Assembly: GCF_001469215.1 (NCBI RefSeq)
Contig: NZ_LOFH01000013.1
Coordinates: forward strand, 1-64,000
Source of the DNA: Pseudoalteromonas sp. H105
Lineage (GTDB): Bacteria; Pseudomonadota; Gammaproteobacteria; Enterobacterales; Alteromonadaceae
Direction of reading: 5' to 3'
DNA length: 64,000 nt
A program made the position numbers and the translations under genes. The notes under the pieces are model-generated. The model saw only the letters and a program-made list of their open reading frames with translations, made no database searches and had not been told where the DNA came from. Below, piece by piece: positions 50,608-62,092 of this stretch (the stretch's first letter is position 1; the number at the start of each line of letters is the position of its first letter).

Positions 50608-51810
50608 ATGAGTTCAATTAAAAAAGTCGTATTAGCCTATTCTGGTGGTTTAGATACGTCGGCTATCGTGCCATGGTTAAAAGAGAATTATGGCTGCGAA
50701 GTTATCGCATTTGTGGCTGATGTGGGCCAAGGTGCTGAAGAACTAGAGGGTGTTGAAGCTAAAGCCATTGCATCCGGTGCATCTGAGTGTTATGTGGTTG
50801 ACTTAAAAGATGAAATGGTCAGTGATTACATTTATCCAACGCTAAAAACAGGCTCAATTTATGAAGGTACTTATTTACTAGGTACATCAATGGCGCGCCC
50901 TATTATCGCAAAGGCGCAAGTTGAAATTGCGCGTAAAGTCGGCGCAGATGCACTGTCGCATGGTTGTACTGGTAAAGGAAATGATCAGGTTCGTTTTGAG
51001 GCATGCTTTGCAGCACTTGCGCCTGAGTTAAAAGTCATTGCGCCATGGCGTGAATGGGACTTATCAAGTCGCGAGTCATTGTTAGATTATTTAGCTGAGC
51101 GTGATATTCCATGTTCTGCCTCTGCTACTAAGATATATAGCCGTGATGCAAATGCATGGCATATTTCTCATGAAGGTGGTGAACTTGAAGATCCGTGGTG
51201 TCAACCTAGTGAGCAAGTTTGGACCTGGACAAACTCGCCTGAACAAGCGCCAAATGAACCTGAGTTTGTCACATTAAACGTGGTAGAAGGTGAAGTGGTT
51301 GCGGTTAATGGTGAACCACTTAAGCCGTATGACTGCTTAGTAAAGTTGAATGATATCGCATCACCACATGGGGTGGGTCGTGTTGATATTGTTGAAAACC
51401 GCTTAGTGGGGATGAAATCTCGTGGGTGTTATGAAACGCCTGGCGGCACGGTGATAATGGCAGCGCTGCAAGCAATTGATGAACTCGTGCTTGATAAATC
51501 TAGTCGTAAATGGAAAGAAGTTTTAGGCGGCGAATTTTCTCACCTAGTGTATGACGGTCGCTGGTTTACACCATTAAAAGATTCAATTCTAGCGGGCGCA
51601 GAAGCTTTATCAACATTGGCAACAGGTGAAGTCGTGTTAAAGCTTTATAAAGGTCACGTTACAGCCGTTCAGAAAAAGTCGCCAAATAGTTTATACAGTG
51701 AAGACTTTGCGACCTTTGGTGAAGATGACGTGTACGACCAGTCACACGCCGAAGGGTTTATTCGCTTATTCTCGCTTTCAAGCAGAATTTCAGCACTCGC
51801 GAAGAAGTAA
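50608..51810 (+). CDS. argG: Argininosuccinate synthase
   Basis: Joins citrulline and aspartate with ATP. The 400-residue product has the PP-loop [24 protein letters not shown] and [14 protein letters not shown], and the family's normal length. ATG 50608 has AAGGT upstream and lies ten bases after the argF stop. It is the fourth gene of the arg operon. Confidence 0.97.
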   Translation: MSSIKKVVLAYSGGLDTSAIVPWLKENYGCEVIAFVADVGQGAEELEGVEAKAIASGASECYVVDLKDEMVSDYIYPTLKTGSIYEGTYLLGTSMARPIIAKAQVEIARKVGADALSHGCTGKGNDQVRFEACFAALAPELKVIAPWREWDLSSRESLLDYLAERDIPCSASATKIYSRDANAWHISHEGGELEDPWCQPSEQVWTWTNSPEQAPNEPEFVTLNVVEGEVVAVNGEPLKPYDCLVKLNDIASPHGVGRVDIVENRLVGMKSRGCYETPGGTVIMAALQAIDELVLDKSSRKWKEVLGGEFSHLVYDGRWFTPLKDSILAGAEALSTLATGEVVLKLYKGHVTAVQKKSPNSLYSEDFATFGEDDVYDQSHAEGFIRLFSLSSRISALAKK

Positions 51811-51860
51811 TTTAATACGCCCCGCAGATGTGGGGCAATTTCAGGGTTTGGAGATATTTC

Positions 51861-53726
51861 ATGGCACTATGGGGCGGACGTTTTTCTACGGGTCCAGATG
51901 AAGCGTTTAAACAATTTAACGATTCACTTCCCTTCGATTATCAACTCGCAGAGCAAGATATTATTGGTTCTGTAGCATGGGCGGGCGCTCTTAAGCAAGT
52001 TGATGTACTCACTGTTAACGAACATCAATCGTTAGTCGCTGCATTATATGAGTTGCTCGATGAGGTTAAAGCCAATCCTCAGGCTGTGGCAACATCGGGC
52101 GCTGAGGATATTCACTCACACGTCGAAGCGGCGTTAATCGAAAAAGTAGGCGATTTAGCTAAAAAATTACACACCGGGCGTAGTCGTAATGACCAAGTTG
52201 CTACCGACTTTAGATTATGGTGCCGTGATACTGCCGATCACTTACTTGACGCGTTAGGGCAGTTAAAAGGTGAGTTTATTGCACTGGCTGAGCGTGAGCT
52301 GGGTACTATTTTACCAGGTTATACTCACTTGCAGCGCGCACAACCATTGTTATTTAGTCATTGGTGTATGGCATATGTTGAAATGCTCGAACGTGATGAA
52401 AGCCGTTTAAATGACGCCAAAGCGCGGATGAATTATTGTCCATTGGGAAGTGGGGCACTGGCGGGTACTGCGTACCCAATAGATAGGCAAACACTTGCCG
52501 CAGGGCTAGGCTTTACCGCTGCCACAAAAAATAGCTTAGATGCAGTTTCCGATCGTGACTTTGTTTTAGAGCTTTTAAGTTGTGCCTCTATTTCTATGAT
52601 TCATTTATCGCGTATGGCCGAGGATTTAATATTTTATAATTCTGGTGAGGCTGGCTTTATTGAGTTGGCCGATAATGTGACCTCTGGTTCTTCACTGATG
52701 CCACAGAAGAAAAACCCTGATGCACTTGAACTTATTCGCGGCAAAACGGGTCGTGTGTTTGGCTCATTTAGCGCCATGATGATGACACTTAAAGCATTAC
52801 CACTTGCTTATAATAAAGATATGCAAGAAGACAAAGAAGGTTTATTTGATGCAATGCCAACATGGCTTGCATGTATACATATGGCGCAAGCTTGTATCAA
52901 AGGTGTGAAAGTAAATGGCGAGCGTACATTAGCAGCAGCAAAAGGAGGGCATTCAAATGCCACAGAGCTTGCAGACTATCTGGTCGCTAAAGGTATTCCA
53001 TTTAGAGAAGGGCATCACATTGTAGGTGTGCTGGTTCAAATGGCTATTGGCCATGGCAAAAACTTAGAGGATTTAAGTTTAGAGCAATTTAAATCAGTGC
53101 ACAGTGTGTTTGAGCAAGATGTTTATCCTGTGCTAGAAATCGACGCGTGTATCAAAGCCCGCCAAGCTCTGGGCGGCACGTCGTTAGAACAAGTCTCTAT
53201 CGCTGTTAGAGATGCCAAAAAAAAACAGCAAATAACGGTACGTGATGCCAACTTAGATGATGTTGAGTCTATTGCTAAACTAATTCAACATTGGGCTACA
53301 GTGGGTGAGAATTTACCTCGTGCAAAAAGCGATATGGTTCACTCAATTAATGAGTTTGCAGTCACTGAGGTTAATTCAGCTGTTGCAGGGTGTGCCTCTT
53401 TGTATATCTACGATACCGGCCTTGCTGAGATACGCTCTTTGGGCATCGACCCTGAAACAGGTGTAACGGGTCAAGGTCGTCAATTAGTCGAGCATTTACT
53501 TACTAAAGCCAAAAAATTGGCACTTAATCGTATTATAGTATTGACGCGAGTCCCAGATTTTTTTGAAAAACAAGGTTTTTCATTTTGCTCAAAAGATAGC
53601 CTGCCTGAAAAGGTAATGAAAGATTGTGAACTGTGTTTACGCAAAGATAATTGCGATGAAGTCGCAATGGAATTTATTTTGAAGTCGAGTATTAATACGG
53701 CGATCCCGTGTAAAAACGTGGCTTAA
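51861..53726 (+). CDS. argH: Argininosuccinate lyase fused to N-acetyltransferase, ArgH(A)
   Basis: The first 460 or so residues are argininosuccinate lyase, with [13 protein letters not shown] and the signature [13 protein letters not shown]. Residues from about 460 to 621 are a GNAT domain ([53 protein letters not shown]) that resembles the acetyltransferase half of ArgA. Such fusions are known in Moritella and other marine gammaproteobacteria, where they supply N-acetylglutamate synthase activity. The operon thus encodes the first and last enzymes of the pathway in one chain. ATG 51861 has GGAG upstream. Confidence 0.95.
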   Translation: MALWGGRFSTGPDEAFKQFNDSLPFDYQLAEQDIIGSVAWAGALKQVDVLTVNEHQSLVAALYELLDEVKANPQAVATSGAEDIHSHVEAALIEKVGDLAKKLHTGRSRNDQVATDFRLWCRDTADHLLDALGQLKGEFIALAERELGTILPGYTHLQRAQPLLFSHWCMAYVEMLERDESRLNDAKARMNYCPLGSGALAGTAYPIDRQTLAAGLGFTAATKNSLDAVSDRDFVLELLSCASISMIHLSRMAEDLIFYNSGEAGFIELADNVTSGSSLMPQKKNPDALELIRGKTGRVFGSFSAMMMTLKALPLAYNKDMQEDKEGLFDAMPTWLACIHMAQACIKGVKVNGERTLAAAKGGHSNATELADYLVAKGIPFREGHHIVGVLVQMAIGHGKNLEDLSLEQFKSVHSVFEQDVYPVLEIDACIKARQALGGTSLEQVSIAVRDAKKKQQITVRDANLDDVESIAKLIQHWATVGENLPRAKSDMVHSINEFAVTEVNSAVAGCASLYIYDTGLAEIRSLGIDPETGVTGQGRQLVEHLLTKAKKLALNRIIVLTRVPDFFEKQGFSFCSKDSLPEKVMKDCELCLRKDNCDEVAMEFILKSSINTAIPCKNVA

Positions 53727-53735
53727 AAATCCCTG

Positions 53736-53778
53736 GATATAAAAAACGTACGGTTACCCCTGTGCGTTTTTTTATATC
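53736..53778 (+). terminator. Terminator of the arg operon
   Basis: GATATAAAAAACG pairs with CGTTTTTTTATATC around a 16-base loop region containing GTAC and GTG. The stem is AT-rich and ends shortly after argH. It is a plausible intrinsic terminator although the T tract is within the stem. Confidence 0.7.
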
Positions 53779-53990
53779 TAAAATCGACTGGTTTGACCAC
53801 TTTGAACTTGATTGTTTAAAAAGATCAAAAAGAGATCCGTTAATAAAAGTTGGATCGTTAATTGCTTAGTATTTATTGAATGGCTCAGTGAGAGTTCATT
53901 TTGCTAAAAACGCCAAAATAAATAGAGCGTATAGTAATCACAACTTAAATTGCTTAAGTAATTTCAATATTTAACGAAAGGAACAATCCC

Positions 53991-54197
53991 ATGCAAGTTA
54001 CTGGTAACAGCCAACTACAAATGCAAGCGTACAACACGATGCAACAATCTAAGCCTGCTTTAGAACAAAGCGCTAGCAATAAAACCCTACAATCTGATAC
54101 AGTGTCTATATCACAAGAAGCACTAGCGGCAGCCGGTGGTGCTGAAATTCAACGCGGTGGTGGGGCAGTATTCCCTAACCCTAAAAAACCCAGCTAA
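53991..54197 (+). CDS. Small protein of unknown function (68 aa), Gly-Pro-Lys-rich tail
   Basis: A 68-residue polar protein behind a strong RBS (AAAGGA, eight bases before the ATG). The N-terminal half is Gln-rich (LQMQAYNTMQQSKPALEQ). DTVSISQEALAAAGG follows, and the tail is AEIQRGGGAVFPNPKKPS. The DTVSIS stretch resembles one often seen in small gammaproteobacterial proteins. The AAAGG followed by a short core could suggest a double-glycine leader peptide, but no C39 peptidase is near. It lies 14 bases before three paralogous membrane protein genes and is probably cotranscribed with them. The function is unknown. Confidence 0.7.
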   Translation: MQVTGNSQLQMQAYNTMQQSKPALEQSASNKTLQSDTVSISQEALAAAGGAEIQRGGGAVFPNPKKPS

Positions 54198-54211
54198 TAT
54201 ATAGGCTTTGA

Positions 54212-54745
54212 ATGTTTTTGACTGAGTTATTTGGAGTGTTTTCCTTGTCAGCCCTTGCAGTTTGGGGGTTTTTGATGGCATTTTTTTTCAATGTGTTTGT
54301 TTATTCTTTAGGAATAAAGCAGGGCACGACTTTGTTGCTCAGTTCGTTCATTATGGCAGTATCTTATTTTGTAGGTGATTACTTTTTTACATGGTTATCA
54401 CCTACCCCTGCCACTTATTTAGATTGGGCACTATATGATATAGCCACTCTTCTTCTCTTAGGTTTCACGTATATCCTCCTTAAAAAAACTTCTGCTTCAT
54501 TTATTTACCTAATTTCTGGTCTCTTAATAAATACATTGCTCTTTTTGGTAATGTATTTAGATTTGTATATTTATGGTAATACCACCCCTTGGATTCTCTG
54601 GGATATTTACTCTTTTGGAGTTAATATTGTCGATTTCACAATGATTGTAGCCTTAATTGTCGATCGTGATATTCTTGGGCTTATTAAGCTTAAAAATGGA
54701 ATTAAAGCTATATTTTCAGCGCGTAAAACTAGCCATTCACTTTAA
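54212..54745 (+). CDS. Membrane protein of unknown function, paralogue 1 of 3
   Basis: A 177-residue polytopic protein with about five hydrophobic segments (about 5-30, 37-60, 68-92, 95-118 and 128-150). Shared landmarks with the next two genes are WGFLMAFFF in the first helix, YLDWALYD, and a C-terminal block NTTPWILWDIYSFGVNIVDF with MIVALIVDRD. TAGG precedes the ATG by seven bases. I recognise no family. The basic C-terminus (LKNGIKAIFSARK) is probably cytoplasmic. Confidence 0.8.
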   Translation: MFLTELFGVFSLSALAVWGFLMAFFFNVFVYSLGIKQGTTLLLSSFIMAVSYFVGDYFFTWLSPTPATYLDWALYDIATLLLLGFTYILLKKTSASFIYLISGLLINTLLFLVMYLDLYIYGNTTPWILWDIYSFGVNIVDFTMIVALIVDRDILGLIKLKNGIKAIFSARKTSHSL

Positions 54746-54751
54746 AGCTAA

Positions 54752-55273
54752 ATGTATATCAATGATGTAATAGGCCCTTATATCGGTGTATTTATCGAGT
54801 GGGGTTTTCTAATGGCTTTTCTATTCAAGCTAGTATCTCGCCTCAATAACCCCGATAAGTCGGCTGTTCAGTTAAGCTTTATCATGGCTTTTTCTTACTT
54901 GTTAAGTGGCACATTTAGCTTCTCATATTCAACCTATCTAAATTGGTTTATCTACGATTTAATAACCATCGGTGTTATTGCTCTATGGTTTCTATATGTG
55001 AAAAAGCGGCGCTTCATTACGCTTGTTTATATATTAATTGGCTTAAGCCTTAATGCTTTACTCATGATTACAACGCATTACGATATTTATGTTCGCCATA
55101 ATAATGAGCATTGGTTCCTATGGACAGTCTATTCTTATGGCGTAAACATCATTGATTTATTAATGATAACGGCACTTGCAACAGAAAAGGATTTTTTTCT
55201 TTTAAGAAAGGTTTTAAATAGATTTGGCTCAAGGCATTCGTATAATATCCAAAAGTACCCTTTGGATAACTGA
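54752..55273 (+). CDS. Membrane protein of unknown function, paralogue 2 of 3
   Basis: A 173-residue polytopic protein, six bases after paralogue 1. It repeats the pattern: EWGFLMAFLF, STYLNWFIYD, LSLNALLMITTHYDIYV, NNEHWFLWTVYSYGVNIIDL and ITALATEKD. It differs from paralogue 1 mostly outside these blocks, so the duplication is not recent. No strong RBS is visible before 54752, consistent with translational coupling. The C-terminal tail is basic and polar. Confidence 0.8.
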   Translation: MYINDVIGPYIGVFIEWGFLMAFLFKLVSRLNNPDKSAVQLSFIMAFSYLLSGTFSFSYSTYLNWFIYDLITIGVIALWFLYVKKRRFITLVYILIGLSLNALLMITTHYDIYVRHNNEHWFLWTVYSYGVNIIDLLMITALATEKDFFLLRKVLNRFGSRHSYNIQKYPLDN

Positions 55274-55797
55274 TGGGCTCTATTGAGTATTACTTTGGGC
55301 TTTATGTAGCTTCATTCATTATGTGGAGCTTTCTGATGGTATTTCTATTTAATTTGGTTAAAAAATCAGCATCCCCCAATGGGGATACAGCTTTAATGTC
55401 TATATCATTAACTATATTTTTGTCCTATTTATTTTCAGACCCGCTTATTATTACAGTTTTTGGTTTCGATATACTTCATAGCAATGCGACTTATATATTT
55501 TGGTGTTCCTTTGATTTAGTTTGCCTGTTGGTTATCCTACGTCTAACCCGTGGTGCAAGCCTTAGCAAACTTCCCGCTAAGCTCTACGTTATTGTTGGCT
55601 TAACGGTGAACATGCTGTTGTTTTTTAGTATGCATATAGATATTAACGTTTTTATGAACTACGAGCCTTGGTGGTTTTGGACATTTTACTCGTTCACTGT
55701 CAATATCATGGATGTGATGATGATTATTGCGCTGCTAACCAATAAAGATTTTTTAGGCTTATTGAAGGGGTATAGGGCAATGTTTGAGACCAAATAG
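55273..55797 (+). CDS. Membrane protein of unknown function, paralogue 3 of 3
   Basis: A 174-residue polytopic protein whose ATG overlaps the stop of paralogue 2 by one base. The same landmarks recur: MWSFLMVFLF, YIFWCSFD, LTVNMLLFFSMHIDINV, NYEPWWFWTFYSFTVNIMDV and IIALLTNKDFLGLL. The conserved W-[GS]-F-L-M, Y-S-x-x-V-N-I-x-D and [DEN]-[RK]-D patterns suggest a shared membrane function or assembly of unlike subunits. It is convergent with the Wzi-like gene, 33 bases away. Confidence 0.8.
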   Translation: MGSIEYYFGLYVASFIMWSFLMVFLFNLVKKSASPNGDTALMSISLTIFLSYLFSDPLIITVFGFDILHSNATYIFWCSFDLVCLLVILRLTRGASLSKLPAKLYVIVGLTVNMLLFFSMHIDINVFMNYEPWWFWTFYSFTVNIMDVMMIIALLTNKDFLGLLKGYRAMFETK

Positions 55798-55830
55798 CGT
55801 GTTTGATCTCAGTGTATTCTTTGGCTGGTA

Positions 55831-57743
<1,913 letters not shown>

Positions 57744-57954
57744 TTAGCAGTGTTTGCAATGCAAATCAGCCCTCATACTCATTCAGATTTAGTGCTAACG
57801 TTAGTTTAATTCACTATGGATAAAGTGAACTCTATTTTTAAGATAGAAATTTTCATGGTGGTGTTTTATTCGAGTGGATTTGTATATACTGCGCGGCTAG
57901 TATTAATTGCGTAAACTTTGAGCATTTGCTTTAAAAAATCTAGAGTAGCCGAAT

Positions 57955-58617
57955 ATGAGTACCAAGGACAAAATAATTAAGACCAGCATAGCGCTGTTTA
58001 ATCAGCACGGGGAACGTGCAATCACAACCAACCATATTGCTTCTCACATGGGGATTAGCCCCGGCAATCTTTACTATCACTTTAAAAATAAAGAAGACAT
58101 TATTCGTCATATTTTTGCGTTATACAGTGAGCATTTACATACTCAGTTTAGCCCTGTTGATAAAAATGAAGATGGCTTTGTGCAATTAAGTGGCTACCTG
58201 GATGCATTGTTTGAATTGATGTGGCGATTCCATTTTTTCTACGATAATTTAGGCGATATTTTATCGCGCGATGACGAACTTAAAAAGAATTACATCGCCT
58301 TTCAAGCCGCGCTACTTACTCAAGTACGTGGCATTATAATTAGTCTACGCGACAGTGGTTTAATGGAACTTGATGATGAAGATGCCACTGAACTTGCACA
58401 CATGTTAAAGCTAACTGTCAGTTTTTGGACGCCTTATATAAAAGCGCGTCGGTTAAGCGGCGAACTTGCCCAGCAAGACATATACAAAGGTATTTTAAAA
58501 GTTATTGTACTGTTTAAAGCTTATGCGGCAGAGCAAAGTATTCCTAAACTGAATAAACTAAAAGAAAAGTACATTCAACTGTCACAACAGACAGAACCAG
58601 CGGCTCAAGCTTGCTAG
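57955..58617 (+). CDS. TetR-family transcriptional regulator
   Basis: A 220-residue regulator with the N-terminal TetR helix-turn-helix (ITTNHIASHMGISPGNLYYH followed by FKNKEDII) and a helical ligand or dimer domain. The target is not evident: the upstream neighbour coaD is divergent across about 244 bases, and thiI follows after 92 bases in the same direction. No inverted repeat was found that could be assigned as its operator. Confidence 0.88.
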   Translation: MSTKDKIIKTSIALFNQHGERAITTNHIASHMGISPGNLYYHFKNKEDIIRHIFALYSEHLHTQFSPVDKNEDGFVQLSGYLDALFELMWRFHFFYDNLGDILSRDDELKKNYIAFQAALLTQVRGIIISLRDSGLMELDDEDATELAHMLKLTVSFWTPYIKARRLSGELAQQDIYKGILKVIVLFKAYAAEQSIPKLNKLKEKYIQLSQQTEPAAQAC

Positions 58618-58709
58618 ATTTGTTTATTTCCTAGACGTTAGATTTTTTGCTATAATCGCGCGCCCAGCACGTGGGTGCGTGAATTCTTAAATTGCCAAAC
58701 GAGTAAACT

Positions 58710-60167
58710 ATGCTTAAATTTATCGTCAAACTTCATCCTGAAATAGCCATTAAGAGCCGTTCAGTTCGTAAACGTTTTACAAAAGTGTTAGAAAATAACA
58801 TTAAAATCGTACTACGTAAGCTAGACGAAAAAGTACAAGTTAAAAATAACTGGGATAACATTTCGGTTGTCACAAAAAGTGATGATACACAAATGCGCCT
58901 TGATTTTATCGATGGTTTGCAACGAATTCCAGGTATCGTTCAGTTTATAGAAGTAACAGAAACCCAGTACGATAACCTTCATGATATTTACGAAATTGCC
59001 TATGATTTAATTGGCCACACAATTGCGGGTAAGTCATTTTGTGTGCGATGTAAGCGCCAAGGTAAACATGAATTCACCTCAACAGATGTTGAGCGTTATG
59101 TGGGGGGCGGATTAAATCAGCACGTTGAAGGTGCTCGCGTTCAACTTAGCCGCCCAGAAGTCACTATTCGTATAGAAATTAAAGATGATAAAGCGTATAT
59201 CGTGACGCAAACTCATTTTGGTATGGCGGGCTTCCCATTACCCACACAAGAAGATGTGCTATCACTCATGTCAGGTGGTTTTGATTCAGGTGTGGCTAGT
59301 TATCAGATGATCCGTAAAGGCGCACGAACTCACTTCTTATTCTTTAACCTTGGTGGTGCCGCTCACGAAATTGGCGTGAAGCAGGCCAGTTATTATATTT
59401 GGAAACAGTTTAGTTCTACGCACAAGGTAAAATTTGTGAGCGTAGACTTTGAGCCTGTGGTTGCAGAAATTCTTGAAAACGTTGAAAACAGCCAAATGGG
59501 TGTTGTGCTTAAACGAATGATGATGCGTGCGGGTAGTAAAATAGCAGAAAAAATGGGCGTGCAGGCACTGGTTACTGGTGAAAGTATCGGCCAAGTTTCA
59601 AGTCAAACGTTGGCTAACCTAAGTGTCATAGACCGTGTAACAGAAACACTTATTTTGCGTCCATTGATTCAGCATGATAAACAAGAAATTATTAATATTG
59701 CGCGCAAAATTGGCACGGCTGAAATGGCCGAGACTATGCCAGAATACTGTGGTGTTATATCTAAAAAACCGACGGTTAAAGCAAAGATTGAAGTGATAGA
59801 AACACAAGAGCAAAACTTTGATTTTGATGTATTAAATACTGTTGTGAAAAACGCACGTATTATGGATATTCGTGATATTGATGTAGAAGCAAAGCAAGAG
59901 CTTAAAGAGGCTGAGTCGGTATCTGATTTACCTGTCGGTGCCGTGGTTGTTGATATTCGCTCGCCAGAAGAAGAAGACGCCAACCCGCTTGAGCTTGAAG
60001 GAGCTGAAGTATTGCACTTACCGTTTTTCCGCTTAGCGACTAAGTTTGGTGATTTACCGCAAGATAAGGATTACTACTTGTATTGCGCCAAAGGGGTAAT
60101 GAGTCAATTACAAGCACTTATATTGCATGAGAACGGTTTCGAAAATGTAAAAGTATACCGTCCATAA
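58710..60167 (+). CDS. thiI: tRNA 4-thiouridine / thiamine sulfurtransferase
   Basis: Uses sulfur from IscS to make s4U8 in tRNA and contributes to thiazole synthesis. The 485-residue product contains an N-terminal ferredoxin-like and THUMP region, a PP-loop (SLMSGGFDSGVAS) and a C-terminal rhodanese domain with catalytic C459 (YCAKGVMSQ). The second conserved cysteine is in MPEYCGVISKKPT. Both cysteines needed for the E. coli mechanism are therefore present. It is followed by a palindromic terminator. Confidence 0.97.
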   Translation: MLKFIVKLHPEIAIKSRSVRKRFTKVLENNIKIVLRKLDEKVQVKNNWDNISVVTKSDDTQMRLDFIDGLQRIPGIVQFIEVTETQYDNLHDIYEIAYDLIGHTIAGKSFCVRCKRQGKHEFTSTDVERYVGGGLNQHVEGARVQLSRPEVTIRIEIKDDKAYIVTQTHFGMAGFPLPTQEDVLSLMSGGFDSGVASYQMIRKGARTHFLFFNLGGAAHEIGVKQASYYIWKQFSSTHKVKFVSVDFEPVVAEILENVENSQMGVVLKRMMMRAGSKIAEKMGVQALVTGESIGQVSSQTLANLSVIDRVTETLILRPLIQHDKQEIINIARKIGTAEMAETMPEYCGVISKKPTVKAKIEVIETQEQNFDFDVLNTVVKNARIMDIRDIDVEAKQELKEAESVSDLPVGAVVVDIRSPEEEDANPLELEGAEVLHLPFFRLATKFGDLPQDKDYYLYCAKGVMSQLQALILHENGFENVKVYRP

Positions 60168-60195
60168 CGAGTACAGTTGCTTATCTAAATGTGGG

Positions 60196-60221
60196 AGCGC
60201 GAATTAATTCGCGCTTTTTTT
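60196..60221. terminator. thiI terminator overlapping the end of the opposite gene
   Basis: The perfect palindrome AGCGCGAATTAATTCGCGCT is followed by T residues on the + strand. On the minus strand it encodes the last residues and the stop of the ketopantoate-reductase-like gene. Confidence 0.9.
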
Positions 60222-61103
60222 ATGCCTGATTTTATCTAAATAATATTGGTTGTACGGCGCTTTTAAATTAAGTAATTTAGCTTGCTGACAAATATAGCCA
60301 CACATCGCGTCAATTTCAGTTGGCCGATTATGTACACTGTCCTGATGCATAGATGAAAAGTTATCCGCAGTGGCACTCATTACCTTATATGCGTTTTCTA
60401 ATGAGTCTGGGAGTGTTACGCCAGCGCCCAATTTATTGGCGACAAAGCAAGCCTCACTTACTAAGTTGAAAATATCACTGTTGTATTTAGGTGAGTTAAG
60501 CGCGCCATTTTTCACATTATAAAATGCACTTAGTGGATTAATCGCTATATTTATTAATAATTTCTGCCAGCGAATGGTGTCAATTTGCTCACTATAGCTA
60601 AGGCTTGGGATAGCACAAAGAGTCGATACTAATGTGTGGTATTTTTTATCGGCAGCACTATAACAGGCCCCTAATATACTCTCACCGTTCCCGGTGTGTA
60701 TTACCGTTGCAGAGTTTGCTTTGAAGCCAGCTAATCGCGTTGTCAAAAAATAAACGGGTTGCTCATTTAGCATGCCCATAATCGGCGCTAAATCAGTCAT
60801 CCCATTATGAGATAAAATCACTTCACATGAATCGTGAAGGTAAGGAGTTAACTGACTCAAAGCAGTCTGCACTTGATATGCTTTAACCGCAATAATAACA
60901 ATATCAATACCGCCTAAGCAGGTTAAATTTTGGTTGTTGAGCGTTTTAATTTTAATTAACTGTTTGCCATTATTACCTTGATAGTAATATTGCTGGCCTG
61001 ACTTTTTGCTACGGGTGATTAAAGTGACATTGTTTGTGGCACTTAGAAAATAACTATATAAAAGTCCAATAGCGCCATCACCCACAATAACGATATTACT
61101 CAT
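60204..61103 (-). CDS. Ketopantoate reductase-like protein
   Basis: A 299-residue oxidoreductase of the ApbA/PanE family: the NADP-binding IVIVGDGAIGLLYSYFL, the central catalytic-lysine region RWQKLLINIAINPLSAFYN, and the C-terminal HDSVHNRPTEIDAMCGYI. It may be the panE enzyme (ketopantoate to pantoate) or a paralogue; family members vary in substrate. ATG 61103 is chosen, overlapping the VanZ-like stop by eight bases. With panP and coaD it would supply the same pathway. Confidence 0.85.
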   Translation of the reverse strand: MSNIVIVGDGAIGLLYSYFLSATNNVTLITRSKKSGQQYYYQGNNGKQLIKIKTLNNQNLTCLGGIDIVIIAVKAYQVQTALSQLTPYLHDSCEVILSHNGMTDLAPIMGMLNEQPVYFLTTRLAGFKANSATVIHTGNGESILGACYSAADKKYHTLVSTLCAIPSLSYSEQIDTIRWQKLLINIAINPLSAFYNVKNGALNSPKYNSDIFNLVSEACFVANKLGAGVTLPDSLENAYKVMSATADNFSSMHQDSVHNRPTEIDAMCGYICQQAKLLNLKAPYNQYYLDKIRHKKSAN

Positions 61104-61446
61104 GGCTCGGCTTTTTTCCAATATGACATGCTAGCTTGATAACAAAATAACTGGCAGCCCCTGCAAAGTCAGCAAAAAAATCAGCTACCGATGCTTGTCG
61201 GTAAGGGAGCATACCTTGCATTACTTCAATGGCTGCACCATACCCTGCAAGCAGAAAAATTTGCACCCATAAAGGTAGTTTAAATGCTTTGTCCATCACG
61301 ACAGCAAGAGCAAAAAAGATTCCAAAGTGAGCCACTTTATCAACATGCGGAAATAAGCTAGCAGCACCTTTAATTTCTTTGGCAAATAAAAAAGTAAAGG
61401 CCACTATGCTGACTAGAAAGAGTACTTGATAAACACGCCGAGTCAC
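61096..61446 (-). CDS. VanZ-like family membrane protein
   Basis: A 116-residue inner-membrane protein with four hydrophobic segments. Typical VanZ features are VDKVAHFGIFFALAVVMDK, GYGAAIEVMQGMLPYR, and SVADFFADFAGAA. The family includes VanZ, which confers low teicoplanin resistance, but most members are of unknown function. It starts with GTG 61446, with TAGGA upstream. It is coupled to the ketopantoate-reductase-like gene. Confidence 0.85.
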   Translation of the reverse strand: MTRRVYQVLFLVSIVAFTFLFAKEIKGAASLFPHVDKVAHFGIFFALAVVMDKAFKLPLWVQIFLLAGYGAAIEVMQGMLPYRQASVADFFADFAGAASYFVIKLACHIGKKPSHE

Positions 61447-61598
61447 AAAAAATCCTAAATCGTCTATAAATAGAGCCTCAGTATATCAAACTAATTTCGT
61501 ACTGCATCTGAACGATACACAGAAATATGTAAAGATTTATAATTTTGGCGTTATAATCCTTAGCATATTAATTTTTAAAATTTTGTTAGGAGAGACGA

Positions 61599-62081
61599 AT
61601 GCCTTCTTTTGATATTGTATCTGAAGTAGAAATGAACGAAGCCAAAAATGCGGTTGATAATGCAAATCGTGAACTAGAAACCCGCTTTGACTTTAGGGGC
61701 GTTGATGCATCAATTGAGCTTAACGATAAAACGATTAAGCTAAAAGCTGAAGCTGACTCACAAGTTATGCAGTTATTTGATATTTTAGCGAACAAAATTT
61801 CTAAGCGTGGCATGGACGTATCAAGTCTTGAATTACAAGACATCTCGCGTGCAGGTAAAAACGTGTTTCGTAATGTAGCGCTTAAGCAAGGCATTGAAAA
61901 AGACGTAGCGAAAAAAGTAGTTAAAGCAATTAAAGACTCAAAAGTAAAAGTGCAAGCCGCTATCCAAGGTGAAGAAGTACGTGTAACAGGCAAAAAGCGT
62001 GATGATTTACAAGAGGCCATGCAAGTTGTACGCAGCGCTGAATTAGGTCAGCCGTTCCAGTTTAAAAACTTTCGCGATTAA
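61599..62081 (+). CDS. yajQ: YajQ family nucleotide-binding protein
   Basis: A 160-residue protein of the YajQ family (two ferredoxin-like folds). It starts [20 protein letters not shown] and has [16 protein letters not shown], with the C-terminal [14 protein letters not shown]. In Xanthomonas and Pseudomonas family members bind cyclic-di-GMP; in E. coli and Haemophilus they bind nucleotides. AGGAGAG precedes the ATG by about five bases. It fits with the HD-GYP and EAL proteins in the window as a possible receptor. Confidence 0.93.
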   Translation: MPSFDIVSEVEMNEAKNAVDNANRELETRFDFRGVDASIELNDKTIKLKAEADSQVMQLFDILANKISKRGMDVSSLELQDISRAGKNVFRNVALKQGIEKDVAKKVVKAIKDSKVKVQAAIQGEEVRVTGKKRDDLQEAMQVVRSAELGQPFQFKNFRD

Positions 62082-62092
62082 TCGTTTATGAC

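Noticed and set aside
53736..53990. Additional small gene between argH and the 68-residue peptide gene
   Set aside because: I found no frame with an RBS; only the terminator and an AT-rich leader are visible.
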